DNA of 64,000 bases, taken from positions 1-64,000 of the forward strand of contig NZ_JOHO01000012.1 in assembly GCF_000719705.1 (NCBI RefSeq), given 5' to 3'. This DNA is from Streptomyces sp. NRRL S-350. GTDB lineage: Bacteria > Actinomycetota > Actinomycetes > Streptomycetales > Streptomycetaceae. A program made the position numbers and the translations under genes. Positions within the stretch are counted from its first letter, which is position 1, and every line of letters starts with the position of its first letter. This document shows positions 7,649 to 15,424 of this stretch, piece by piece. The notes beneath the pieces were generated by a model that worked only from the letters and a program-made list of their open reading frames with translations, was not told where the DNA came from and ran no database searches.

Positions 7649-7879
7649 GTGGAGAAGGCCGAGGAGGTAGCCGGCGACCTGTTCGCCGCGCTGCTGAAGG
7701 AGACCGCCGAGTGGGCCGACAGCTCCGAGAAAAGATGGGCGGAAGGACTCTGGAAGATGCCGCCCGCCGAAGCGCTCACCGCCATGGAGGAGTCGGACTG
7801 TCTGCCCAGCCAGCTGGCCGGTCCCGCCGCCGCCGCGCTGCGCTTCCTGGTCCCACACGTCTACGACGTCCCGGGGTGA
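7649..7879 (+). CDS. Small helical protein (76 aa)
   Basis: GTG start after GGAAAGGAGGGCAC, one of the best ribosome sites in the region. The protein is helical and acidic (EEVAGDLFAALLKETAEWADS) with a hydrophobic C-terminus (AAALRFLVPHVYDV). Not recognised. It lies 67 nt after the ParB-like gene and is probably its operon partner, perhaps a small binding partner; that is speculation. Confidence 0.7.
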   Translation: MEKAEEVAGDLFAALLKETAEWADSSEKRWAEGLWKMPPAEALTAMEESDCLPSQLAGPAAAALRFLVPHVYDVPG

Positions 7880-8002
7880 CCGGTGCGGGCGGGCTGGGGA
7901 AGACGAACGGCGGTCCGCCCCGCCATAAGGCGGGACCCCCCGTCGAGCTGACGGCAGGCTGGCGCGGACCGCCATCGGCGGCAGGTTTCGACGCTGCCGC
8001 AC

Positions 8003-8051
8003 CCTTCGAACCAGTTCTCACAAGGAGATCCGGTTGCGAGGCTTCAGGATA
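8003..8051 (+). pseudogene. Orphan array leader without a gene
   Basis: A full leader (hairpin about 7910-7965, CCTTCGAACC at 8003-8012, ribosome site AAGGAGA at 8021) is followed only by a TTG codon and five more codons before a stop. The gene it served appears to have been lost or replaced by the next cassette (promoter copy 7 at 8110). Confidence 0.5.
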
Positions 8052-8109
8052 GCGCGGCGGGCAATCGGTCCATGACGGGTGGATCACGCTTGCATGCGTG
8101 AACAAGAGT

Positions 8110-8129
8110 TGATATAGTTCTCTTGTTGG
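8110..8129 (+). promoter_or_regulatory. Array promoter copy 7 (best -35)
   Basis: Exact consensus core. A -35 TTGCAT (8090-8095) lies 17 bp before TATAGT, inside CACGCTTGCATGCGTG. This copy shows most clearly that the repeat is a promoter. Confidence 0.88.
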
Positions 8130-8181
8130 CAGGGGCGGCACCCCGGCCCACCCCCTTCGAGTCAGCACCCAGGGAGATCCG

Positions 8182-8367
8182 ATGAACGATCAGGCAGCAA
8201 CGACCCCCGCCGAGCCCACCACCGAGGACGGCCGACCCGACTGGACGACCCTTCCCGCGCACGCCTTCACCGCTGCGCCCCGGGCCACGCAGGTCTCCCT
8301 GTTCGCCATCGGAGACGACCCGTTCGGCACCCCGTCGCTGCTCGACGACGCACAACCGCTGTTCTGA
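8182..8367 (+). CDS. Small acidic protein with a clamp-binding-like motif (61 aa)
   Basis: A short, mostly disordered acidic protein. Near residue 42 it has QVSLF, which fits the bacterial beta sliding-clamp-binding pentapeptide consensus QL(S/D)LF, followed by a DDPFG and LLDDAQPLF tail. It could act by binding the clamp; this is inference from a five-residue motif. ATG after AGGGAGATCCG, variant leader box CCTTCGAGTC at 8154-8163. Confidence 0.7.
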   Translation: MNDQAATTPAEPTTEDGRPDWTTLPAHAFTAAPRATQVSLFAIGDDPFGTPSLLDDAQPLF

Positions 8368-8458
8368 CCGCCCGTCCAGGAACAGCCCCCTCCGAACCCG
8401 TCGCCAGCCTGCTCCGACCGCTCCGGCGGCCAGGCCAACCCACAAGGAGAGCAAGACC

Positions 8459-8686
8459 ATGGCCCACCCGATCGACTTCGAGACGTCGCGCGACCAGGCG
8501 TCGCCTACCCAGCCCCTCGTCCACACCAGCACCACCGAGGACCTGACCATCACCACCACCGTCACCGCCGCCACCCTGGTAGTGGAACGGATGGCCGAAG
8601 GATGGGACGCCCCCGTCACCGAGACCCGCGCCTACCCCACCCCCGAGCGCGCCCTCTCCGCCGCCGAGGCGTGGCACCGGAACTGA
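8459..8686 (+). CDS. Hypothetical protein (75 aa)
   Basis: Thr-rich small protein (TEDLTITTTVTAATLVVERMAEGW) predicted as beta strands followed by a helix (TPERALSAAEAWHRN). Function unknown. ATG after AAGGAGAGCAAGACC, with a degenerate leader box CCCTCCGAACC at about 8388. Second gene of the copy-7 operon. Confidence 0.72.
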   Translation: MAHPIDFETSRDQASPTQPLVHTSTTEDLTITTTVTAATLVVERMAEGWDAPVTETRAYPTPERALSAAEAWHRN

Positions 8687-8776
8687 CCACCATTGCCCCG
8701 GGCCACCCGGCCCGGCGGCACCGCTGCGCCCCGGCCGCCCGCCGGGGCGCCGACCCCGAACCAGAGAAGGACCGCC

Positions 8777-9598
8777 ATGGAGATTTCGCCGCGCTGGGAG
8801 GAGCTCAGCATCCAGTTCGCCGCGCTCGGCGAGCAGATCGCCACCAGCCTGAACACCCTCGAACCCGAGGAGCGGCGTGGTTGGACCCACCGTCGCGAAG
8901 ACAATGCGTACGGCTCGGTTGGACTCGAGCACCCGGAAGGCTGGAAACTGCACATCTGGCGGGAGAAGGCGCACTGCACGGGCGCAGCCGGCCAGCGGCT
9001 GACGATCCAGGGCATCGTGCCGAGCGAGTACCGGGGACGGGCGAAGCACCGGATCACGGTCGCGGGTGACCGCGCACCCCGGGACATCGCTCGCGACATC
9101 GCGCGGCGCCTGCTCCCGGACTACCGGGACACGGCGGCCCAGGCGTTCGAGCACCGCGACCAGGAGCAGGCCGCCACCCGGGCCCGAGTGGCGGCATTCG
9201 CCCGGCTGCGCACTGTCCTGCCCGCGCTGAGCACCGGAGCGAGCAGTGTCGAGAGCGGGTACGGGCTGTTCTACCGGGGGTACGCCCGGGTGGCCGACGG
9301 TCGCGGGGGCACCCGGAGAAGCGAGCACGGCGCCCTCGCCTCCGGGACGGTGCGGCTGTCGTTCGACGGGTCGACCGGTTCCATCAAGGCGGACGAGGTG
9401 CCGCTGGAGTTGCTGGTGGAGTTCCTGACGCGGCTCAACGCCGACCGCCAGGCCCTGACCGGGACGGTCATGCCGCGCGAGCTGGACAGTGCTCTGCGTG
9501 AGCTGGGCTGGCAGCCGCGCGTCGTCCCGGGCGAGGTAGTCACCGGGGAGCCGTCGGGCAGCGGGGAGCAGCGGCGCGCCGGGGTTGAAGGGGACTGA
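8777..9598 (+). CDS. Hypothetical protein, paralogue family with the 20877 product (273 aa)
   Basis: Function unknown. The middle part (RLTIQGIVPSEYRG, then PRDIARDIARRLLPDYRDT and a long A/R-rich helix) has the same order and spacing as the 20877 product (RVTVRGRYPEIPG, LATLAKDMRRRFLPQFEAA), so the two are distant paralogues. N-terminal part is a helix plus strands (GWKLHIWREK). ATG after AGAGAAGGACCGCC. It ends just before promoter copy 8 and may be co-transcribed from copy 7. Confidence 0.78.
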   Translation: MEISPRWEELSIQFAALGEQIATSLNTLEPEERRGWTHRREDNAYGSVGLEHPEGWKLHIWREKAHCTGAAGQRLTIQGIVPSEYRGRAKHRITVAGDRAPRDIARDIARRLLPDYRDTAAQAFEHRDQEQAATRARVAAFARLRTVLPALSTGASSVESGYGLFYRGYARVADGRGGTRRSEHGALASGTVRLSFDGSTGSIKADEVPLELLVEFLTRLNADRQALTGTVMPRELDSALRELGWQPRVVPGEVVTGEPSGSGEQRRAGVEGD

Positions 9599-9624
9599 TC
9601 ACGCTTGCCTTCGTGGTCTGAGCC

Positions 9625-9644
9625 TGATATAGTTCTCTTGTTGG
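9625..9644 (+). promoter_or_regulatory. Array promoter copy 8
   Basis: Exact consensus core with a TTGCCT -35 (9605-9610) at 17-bp spacing, inside a CACGCTTGCC block shared with copies 7 and 17. Confidence 0.85.
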
Positions 9645-9674
9645 CAACGGAGCACCTTCCACCGGAGGAACCAG

Positions 9675-9899
9675 ATGGACGTCAAGCGCGGATACGCCTG
9701 GGGGATCGGCGGCGAGAAGTACCTGATCATCCCCGGCGAGGCGTGGGAGCGGCCCCCACTGGCCGGCGATCCGCAGGAGGCCGTCCGGCCGGACCACTCC
9801 CGCGTGGACACCCTCGCGCTGGTGGAGCGGTTCTGGCACGGGGGTGTGAGCGGCGACGGCTACGTGCACCGCATCGTCGAGGTCGTTCCGACCACCTGA
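9675..9899 (+). CDS. Hypothetical protein (74 aa)
   Basis: Small alpha/beta protein (GYAWGIGGEKYLIIPGEAWERP, DTLALVERFWHGGV). Not recognised. The leader is unusually short: promoter core to ATG is only 30 nt, with GGAGGAACCAG as the ribosome site and no hairpin or CCTTCGAACC box. First gene of a run continuing to 11820. Confidence 0.75.
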   Translation: MDVKRGYAWGIGGEKYLIIPGEAWERPPLAGDPQEAVRPDHSRVDTLALVERFWHGGVSGDGYVHRIVEVVPTT

Positions 9900-9979
9900 C
9901 CACCCGCGCCCCGCGGGGGGCGGCGGCAGGCACCGCCGCCCCCCGGTCCCTTCGAACCACACACCGACCTGGAGCCCCG

Positions 9980-10474
9980 ATGCAGCTCGCTCTCCTTCTC
10001 ACCAGCCCCGGACGTCCGACGGTCCGGATCGGCCCCTTCGACAACAAGGTCGCCGCCGATCAGTTCCGCTGCGGCCTGGGCGGCCAGCTCCACGCCACGC
10101 CCCACCCGGAGGGCCTAACCGTAGCCCTCGCCCCGTTCGACCCCCTTGAGCCGCACCTGGCCGCCTCCCTGCCCCAAGAGGCCCGGGAACTGGTGATGCT
10201 GCTGCTGGACCACCCCGTGGAGACCTTCCCCGAGCTCTACACCCGGCTGAGGGCCGAACACGGGCCCGACGACGCGGAAGACATCTGGGAAGAGGTGCAG
10301 GCGATGGCCGCCGACTTCTGCAAAGCCCGCCCCGACGGCGCTCCCGGCCTCTGGTGCGCGCTGCCCGTCGGTCACCCGTCGGTCGTGCACGTGGACCGCC
10401 ACGGATACGGCTGGGGGAACGGCTCCGAGCACCCGCGCACGCCCGTGGTGCTCCTGGCCGACCGGCTCACCTGA
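9980..10474 (+). CDS. Hypothetical protein (164 aa)
   Basis: N-terminal 55 residues form a strand-rich domain (MQLALLLTSPGRPTVRIGPFDNKVAADQFR). A helical region follows (ARELVMLLLDHPVETFPELYTRL, EDIWEEVQAMAADFCKA), then a His/Gly-rich end. Function unknown. The leader has a strong hairpin (9914-9943) and CCTTCGAACC (9949-9958). ATG after CTGGAGCCCCG. Confidence 0.75.
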   Translation: MQLALLLTSPGRPTVRIGPFDNKVAADQFRCGLGGQLHATPHPEGLTVALAPFDPLEPHLAASLPQEARELVMLLLDHPVETFPELYTRLRAEHGPDDAEDIWEEVQAMAADFCKARPDGAPGLWCALPVGHPSVVHVDRHGYGWGNGSEHPRTPVVLLADRLT

Positions 10475-10598
10475 CAGACCGGTGCCCGCAACGGGCACGG
10501 CCCGCATCAACACCTGCCCGAACACCTGCCCGGGGCGGCGGCTGGCCCCGCCGCCCCGGCCCCCTTCGAACCGGATACCGAACCGAGGAGACACCACC

Positions 10599-11279
10599 GT
10601 GCGCACCCACCAGCCCACCGCCGCCGACCAGGCCCGCAAGATGGTCACCGCCGCCCTGCTGAAAGCCGGGCTGCGCCCGACCTCCCTCCACCCGGACGAG
10701 CCCTGGCGGGGCCGCACCACCGGGTTCCTGGTGCGCGGCAACGAGACGGCCGTGACGGTCAGCCGCCACCCCCTGCCGCTGGACCGCCAGGCCCGCGAGA
10801 CCTACCACCGCGCGGTCTACGCCGGTTCGGTGGCAACCAACAGCGCATGGCGGTACGAGGACGGCCCCGAGGGCTCCCTGGTGGTGCGCCCCGGCGTCTG
10901 GGGGTGGGGCGGGCCGATGACCACGCTCGGCCCGCTGACCGCCCTGGCCGACGAGGAGCTGGAGACGGCGCTCACCGGCGAGGCGTTCGAGATCTGGGCG
11001 GACACCCCGACCGGGCGCACCGTCGTCCCGGTGGGCAACTCCCGCACGACGACCCTGGACATGCTCCGACGCGACCTGAAGAAGGGGCGCACGGTGGCCA
11101 CCGACGCCCAGGGCGTGGTCACGGTCGATGCCCACAACTTCGGAGGCGACCCCTACCGCGTGTACGTCAACGCCGTCCCCGCCTCGTGGGTCGGCGGCCT
11201 GTGCGCGGAATGCGGCTGCACCCGGCGCGAGCACGGCGACCTCTACAAGCCGCTGTGCTGCGACGAGTTCCGGCGCTGA
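10599..11279 (+). CDS. Hypothetical protein with C-terminal zinc-site module (226 aa)
   Basis: GTG start after CGAGGAGACACCACC, leader box CCTTCGAACC at 10563-10572 and hairpin 10533-10558. Residues 1-190 are unfamiliar, with Trp-rich strands (SAWRYEDGPEG, GVWGWGG). The C-terminus CAECGCTRREHG followed by CCDEF repeats the pattern at the end of the 5220 product, suggesting a shared zinc-binding tail on two different proteins. Function unknown. Confidence 0.78.
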   Translation: MRTHQPTAADQARKMVTAALLKAGLRPTSLHPDEPWRGRTTGFLVRGNETAVTVSRHPLPLDRQARETYHRAVYAGSVATNSAWRYEDGPEGSLVVRPGVWGWGGPMTTLGPLTALADEELETALTGEAFEIWADTPTGRTVVPVGNSRTTTLDMLRRDLKKGRTVATDAQGVVTVDAHNFGGDPYRVYVNAVPASWVGGLCAECGCTRREHGDLYKPLCCDEFRR

Positions 11280-11376
11280 CCCACCCACGGGCGGCGGGCC
11301 CCCGGCCCGCCGCCCCACCCCGCCGCCGAGGCCGCGGCAAGAACGAGCACCCACGACCAGAAAGGACCGGACAGCC

Positions 11377-11820
11377 GTGACCGAAGCGGACCTGACTGCC
11401 GAACAGAAGACCCTGGCGCAGCAGCGGGCCCGGCTCCCGCGCTCGCTGCGCCAGCTGCGCGGATTCGTGGACCGGTTGGCCGGCCTGCCGGAGCGCAGCG
11501 CGTACGACGCCTATCTGCTGGAGTGCCTGCGCGCGGTCCTGTTGGAGCAGGAGGTGGATTCCGCCGTGTCGGGGCGATCGGTCCACCCCGGGCTGCGCGT
11601 CGAGGGCAACGCCTGGCCGGAGGCGGACCCCGCGAGCCGGTTCAGCGTGGTGCTGACCGGGGGCCGGGGGCGCCTGCTGAAGCGAGGGTTCCCGACGGCG
11701 CACGCGGCCCGCTGCGCTGCGGTCCGGCTGGCCGACGCCGCCGACTGGCGTCTGCCGACGGCGGAGTTCGGGGCGCAGCACCACGCCGCCGTGCTGGCCG
11801 AGGGGGCCGGGCCGGAGTGA
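11377..11820 (+). CDS. Hypothetical protein (147 aa)
   Basis: N-terminal helices (AEQKTLAQQRARLPRSLRQLR, FVDRLAGL, YLLECLRAVLLEQE), then a strand-helix region (SRFSVVLTGGRGRLLKRGF) with many Ala and Arg. Not recognised. GTG start after AGAAAGGACCGGACAGCC. It lacks its own hairpin/box leader and probably depends on the 10599 gene for expression. Confidence 0.72.
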   Translation: MTEADLTAEQKTLAQQRARLPRSLRQLRGFVDRLAGLPERSAYDAYLLECLRAVLLEQEVDSAVSGRSVHPGLRVEGNAWPEADPASRFSVVLTGGRGRLLKRGFPTAHAARCAAVRLADAADWRLPTAEFGAQHHAAVLAEGAGPE

Positions 11821-11922
11821 CGGCCCGCCGTGCGACCAGGCCCCGGTCGCACGGCGTCCGTTGGGCCGGTCGGGTGAATGGCGGGAGAAGTGCGGAATTC
11901 CAGCCCAATCATGCTCTAACTC

Positions 11923-11942
11923 TGATATAGTTCTCTTGTTGG
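11923..11942 (+). promoter_or_regulatory. Array promoter copy 9
   Basis: Exact consensus core. No clear -35. Followed by a perfect 10-bp hairpin (GGCGGTGGGG with its complement, loop GTGGCA) and CCTTCGAACC (11982-11991). Confidence 0.85.
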
Positions 11943-12013
11943 CAGGCGGTGGGGGTGGCACCCCACCGCCGAGCCGACGCCCCTTCGAACCACCAGCACC
12001 AGGAGGCACCGCC

Positions 12014-12166
12014 ATGCAGCACCACGACGACAACGAGCGCGCCATCCCGACGATCCCCAGCCCCCGGCGCAGCGGCGAGAACTCCCGCTCCGGCGGCGCG
12101 GCGAAGGCGCCGGCCACGCCGGGGCGCATCCCGGGCCAGCGCGGCCGAGACAAGCGCGAGAGCTGA
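12014..12166 (+). CDS. Very small basic, disordered protein (50 aa)
   Basis: A 50-residue Ser/Arg/Gly/Pro-rich peptide that is probably unfolded alone. Complete leader (promoter copy 9, hairpin, box) and a strong ribosome site AGGAGGCACCGCC argue that it is translated. Function unknown. Confidence 0.65.
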   Translation: MQHHDDNERAIPTIPSPRRSGENSRSGGAAKAPATPGRIPGQRGRDKRES

Positions 12167-12265
12167 CCGGCGAGCATCTCCGGGGCGGCGGCCGACACCG
12201 CCGCCCCGACCCCGCCCTTGCACCACCCCCACCCCACCGGCCCACCAGGGACAGGAACAGCAGCC

Positions 12266-12745
12266 ATGCCTACGACCACCCCGCTCCCGAGCCAGCAGAC
12301 GACCGAACTCCTGCGGATCGCGCTGGACGCCGCCCCGCTCATCGCTGCCGCCACGGCGCAGCTGCCGACCCGGCGCGGCACCATGGTCGCGTTCGCCTTC
12401 GACAATGACGGCGTAGAGGCCGTATTCGCCCAGGCGCTGACCAGCCCCGAGTGCATCTCAGCCCTGACGGTCATCGGGAGGGAGTTCGAGGAGGCAGGCT
12501 GGGGCTCCAGCTACAGCGGCCGGTCGGCGCACCTGATCCACCCGCTACACCTGACCAGGCACGTTGGGCCCGGTCAGGGTCCGTCCACCCTCACGGCCGC
12601 ACTGGCCGCCAACGGGGGCGACCCGGTAGGCCGCGCGCTGGACGCGGCGGGCCACGACCGCCAGGCAGCCGCGTGGCGCACGGCCGTCCACCCCGGGGAC
12701 CCGCGCACTCGGCCCGGGTCGGCTGAATCACGGTGGCCGTCGTGA
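12266..12745 (+). CDS. Hypothetical protein (159 aa)
   Basis: Helical N-terminus (TTELLRIALDAAPLIAAATAQL), a central domain (MVAFAFDNDGVEAVFAQALTSPECISAL), then a Gly/Pro-rich end that runs up to promoter copy 10. Unknown. ATG about 9 nt after GGGACAGGAACAG. Leader hairpin 12180-12207 is present; the box is only partly kept (CCCTTGCACC). Confidence 0.72.
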   Translation: MPTTTPLPSQQTTELLRIALDAAPLIAAATAQLPTRRGTMVAFAFDNDGVEAVFAQALTSPECISALTVIGREFEEAGWGSSYSGRSAHLIHPLHLTRHVGPGQGPSTLTAALAANGGDPVGRALDAAGHDRQAAAWRTAVHPGDPRTRPGSAESRWPS

Positions 12746-12753
12746 ATGTTCTC

Positions 12754-12773
12754 TGATATAGTTCTCTTGTTGC
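12754..12773 (+). promoter_or_regulatory. Array promoter copy 10
   Basis: TGATATAGTTCTCTTGTTGC, 19/20. It is followed by an unusually long leader (about 145 nt) without a CCTTCGAACC box before the gene at 12921. Confidence 0.8.
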
Positions 12774-12920
12774 GCCGGTTGGTCGCTCACTCCGGCCACA
12801 CCGCCACCTGACGGGCTTCCGCAACCCTCTCGGCGGCGCGGCCCGCGCCAGCGCCACCGCCCCGATCCCCACGACACCCCGCCGCACCGTCCCGTGCGGC
12901 CACCGAACCGGAGGTTCACC

Positions 12921-13232
12921 ATGCCCATTCCCGCCATGTTCACCGATGCCACCACCGCGTGCGACAACTGTGGCCACCGCCGCTGGACGGTGCACCTCAC
13001 CGTCACCACGCGCAGCCCGGCCGCCGGGACCGTCCTGGTCGCCGTGCCCGCACCGCCCTCCCTGGATGTCACCTGCGGCACCTGCGCCGGATGGCTCGAC
13101 CCGGAGGACCCCGTCTACGCCGCCCTCTACGCGCTGCTGGTCGACCGCTTCGCCCCGCCGGAGCCCGTCCGGCTCGGACGTCTGCACCACCTGCGCAGCA
13201 TGCTGCGCCGCCGCGTCGGGACCCGCGCGTGA
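12921..13232 (+). CDS. Small zinc-ribbon protein (103 aa)
   Basis: CDNC near residue 14 and CGTC near residue 52 make a two-knuckle zinc ribbon separated by a strand region (RRWTVHLTVTTRS, GTVLVAVPAPP). The C-terminus is basic (RLHHLRSMLRRRVG). Nucleic-acid binding is plausible, not shown. ATG after CGGAGGTTCACC. The stop overlaps the GTG of the next gene (GTGA), indicating translational coupling. Confidence 0.78.
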   Translation: MPIPAMFTDATTACDNCGHRRWTVHLTVTTRSPAAGTVLVAVPAPPSLDVTCGTCAGWLDPEDPVYAALYALLVDRFAPPEPVRLGRLHHLRSMLRRRVGTRA

Positions 13233-14716
13233 GCGGCGACCACACCGGGCGCGGCCGTCGCGCCGGAGGGCAGGGGACGCCGCCCGCGACCCGGAGCAGC
13301 ACGGCGGCGCACAGCGACTTCGCGGCCCTGCTGACCCGCTCCGGCATCCCCGCCCGCGCCGTCCACCTGGGCGACGACTGGTCCGTCGGCGTCGAGCTGA
13401 GCATCGACGGCCAGCCGCGCGACCTGTACTTGCGGCTGGACGCCCGCGGCGGCGCCCTATGGCAGATCGAGGGCCCGGACGGCTTGTGCGCCTGCGGGAG
13501 CTGGCCTCCCGTGCGCACCGGCCGGGCCACGGCTGCGCGGAGGAACCTGGCGCGGCTGCGCCGGGCGATCGAGCGACGCGACGCGGCCGTCAGCCACCCC
13601 GAACCCCTTTCCGGACCGGCCGCCACCGGCCGACCCGGCCACCACCAGCGAGAGGACCGAACCACCATGAACCGAGCCACCGCATCGGGCCCGGGCGCAG
13701 CGGCTCCCGAGGCGCACCCCGTGCTGCTGACCGCCCGGACCGTCCTGCACCGGGCTGGGCTGCGTTGCGAACTGGAGGTGGGACCGGTCGTCGCCCAGCT
13801 CGTGATCCCGGGCGCGCACGAGTCGCTGGTCCGGGTCGACGTCGTGACCGACCCGGAGGACGAGGGAAGGGAGTCCGGCGCATTGCGGGCCACGCTGATG
13901 AACGCGCTGGGGAAGCAGCGGGTGCTGTACGACTCCCGGACGACCCCCATGCCGGTCGGCTTCTGCCGGACGGACGGGCCGAGCAACATCTACCACCTGA
14001 CCAAAGTGGTGTTGAACGAACTGGTCCGGGAGGCGCTGGAGGATGTCGCGGTGGCCGAAGGGGTCGAGGACTTCACCGTCACGGCGCACCCGCCCGCCAG
14101 GCACCGGCTGCACCACGACATCGCCCTGCCCGCCGACTGCGACCAGTTCGCGGTGCGCTCGGCGCTGGCCGCGCTGCGCTTGGCCGGCTGGCGCGTGCAC
14201 CAGGTCGCGGCGGACGCCGACGGGCGGCCCGTGCTGCGCTTCGGTGACCCCGTCGGTCCGGGTGCGCCGTTCAGCAACCTGGGCAAGGTCGATCAGGCGC
14301 TGTGGGCGGCCGGGTTCGAGCGAGTGCGCTACGGCACCCAGGTCGACGGCTACGAGCTCGGCTACCACGGGGACCACGGCGTCTACGTCGGCACGCACGG
14401 GCCCGGCAAGGGAAACCCGGAAGGGGAGGAGCTGACCGAGGCGCTGACCGAGGCCCTGGTGAACACGGGCGACTGGCGGGTGGAGCGTGCGGAGTACGGG
14501 GCCCTGCTGGTGACGGCGGTCCCGACGGCGGAGGGGGAGGTCCGGACCTACGCGGTGCAGGTGAACCTGGACTTCCCCGCCCGGTCGCCGGAGGAGGCCG
14601 CCCGGCTGGCCGCCGAGCACCTGGCGGTGCACGGGGCGGGCGAGATGGAGGTGTTCGAGACGGACGCGGTGGACCGGAGGTGGTCCATCACGGTTGCAAA
14701 TGTGGATCAAAGCTGA
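13229..14716 (+). CDS. Fused two-part hypothetical protein (495 codons incl. possible internal start at 13667)
   Basis: The GTG at 13229 overlaps the previous stop, and the frame then stays open to 14716. Residues 1-130 form one unit. The stretch around residue 145 (HHQREDRTTM) reads through what looks like an intergenic leader with its own ribosome site (GAGAGGACCGAACCACC) and an ATG at 13667. So two genes have probably fused by loss of a stop, or both forms are made. The second part shares a domain with the 17191 product (VDxALWxAGxxRxRxG, then VGTHGPGKG), and its last 60 residues resemble the whole 14790 product (RTYAVQVNLDFPARSPEEAA). Function unknown. Confidence 0.75.
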   Translation: MSGDHTGRGRRAGGQGTPPATRSSTAAHSDFAALLTRSGIPARAVHLGDDWSVGVELSIDGQPRDLYLRLDARGGALWQIEGPDGLCACGSWPPVRTGRATAARRNLARLRRAIERRDAAVSHPEPLSGPAATGRPGHHQREDRTTMNRATASGPGAAAPEAHPVLLTARTVLHRAGLRCELEVGPVVAQLVIPGAHESLVRVDVVTDPEDEGRESGALRATLMNALGKQRVLYDSRTTPMPVGFCRTDGPSNIYHLTKVVLNELVREALEDVAVAEGVEDFTVTAHPPARHRLHHDIALPADCDQFAVRSALAALRLAGWRVHQVAADADGRPVLRFGDPVGPGAPFSNLGKVDQALWAAGFERVRYGTQVDGYELGYHGDHGVYVGTHGPGKGNPEGEELTEALTEALVNTGDWRVERAEYGALLVTAVPTAEGEVRTYAVQVNLDFPARSPEEAARLAAEHLAVHGAGEMEVFETDAVDRRWSITVANVDQS

Positions 14717-14733
14717 TATAGTTGTCTTGTTGG
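14714..14733 (+). promoter_or_regulatory. Array promoter copy 11
   Basis: TGATATAGTTGTCTTGTTGG, 19/20, with a TTGCAA -35 (14694-14699) at 17-bp spacing. The core begins within the stop codon of the preceding gene. Confidence 0.83.
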
Positions 14734-14789
14734 TGAGGCCGGGAGGCCGATCCACTCCCTTCGAACCGCTCCGATTCCCAGGAGGAACC

Positions 14790-14990
14790 GTGGACAGCAA
14801 GACGACCCCCACCCCCGAGCTCCGGACCTACGGCGTGCAGTGGACCCGCGACTTCACCGCGACGTCGCCGGAGGACGCGGCGGAGCAGGCGGCGCGGTGG
14901 GTGGCGCAGGGCGGGCTCGGTGAGGTCGAGGTCACCGAGTCCGACGACGAGGGCAACCAGTGCTGGGTGCCGGTCCCGAACCTGGACTGA
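14790..14990 (+). CDS. Small hypothetical protein (66 aa), paralogue of the end of the 13229 product
   Basis: Pattern RTYGVQWTRDFTATSPEDAAEQ then GEVEVTESDDEGNQ matches the C-terminal 60 residues of the upstream gene, so this is a free-standing copy of that domain. Probable small beta-alpha-beta fold. Function unknown. GTG start after CAGGAGGAACC; CCTTCGAACC at 14758-14767. Confidence 0.75.
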   Translation: MDSKTTPTPELRTYGVQWTRDFTATSPEDAAEQAARWVAQGGLGEVEVTESDDEGNQCWVPVPNLD

Positions 14991-15068
14991 CCCGCAGTCA
15001 GGACCCGGGGGCGCGGCCCGCAAGGCCGCGCCCCATCCCTTCGGACCACACCTCACCCAGGAGAGACC

Positions 15069-15341
15069 GTGCCCCACACCCAGACCCCGCCGACCGAGGA
15101 CGAGCAGCTGGCCACGTACCCGGCCGCCATCCAGCAGGCCATCCGATCCGAGGCCCACGCCTGGTACTACGACCGGATCGAGCCCGCGATCCGGTCGTAC
15201 GACTCGCACGTGGAGTGGGCCCGCAAGCTCACCCCGGAGCAGCGCAGCTACCACCGCTCGGGCGCCTGGTACGCCAACCAGCTGCTCAAGGCAACGGCGA
15301 TCAGCGAGGTCCAGTCGGAGATGGGCGACCCGACCGACTGA
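15069..15341 (+). CDS. Hypothetical helical protein (90 aa)
   Basis: Helical throughout (AAIQQAIRSEAHAWYYDRIEP, SHVEWARKLTPEQRSYHR), rich in Tyr and Trp. Not recognised. GTG start after CAGGAGAGACC; leader box CCTTCGGACC at 15038-15047 with a small GC hairpin before it. Probably the second gene from promoter copy 11. Confidence 0.75.
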   Translation: MPHTQTPPTEDEQLATYPAAIQQAIRSEAHAWYYDRIEPAIRSYDSHVEWARKLTPEQRSYHRSGAWYANQLLKATAISEVQSEMGDPTD

Positions 15342-15424
15342 CCGCACCGGGCGGCCCGCACCGGCGGGCCGCCCGACCGGCCCCGACCAACCGGCACTGA
15401 ACTACCTCGACCTAGGAGCTGTCC

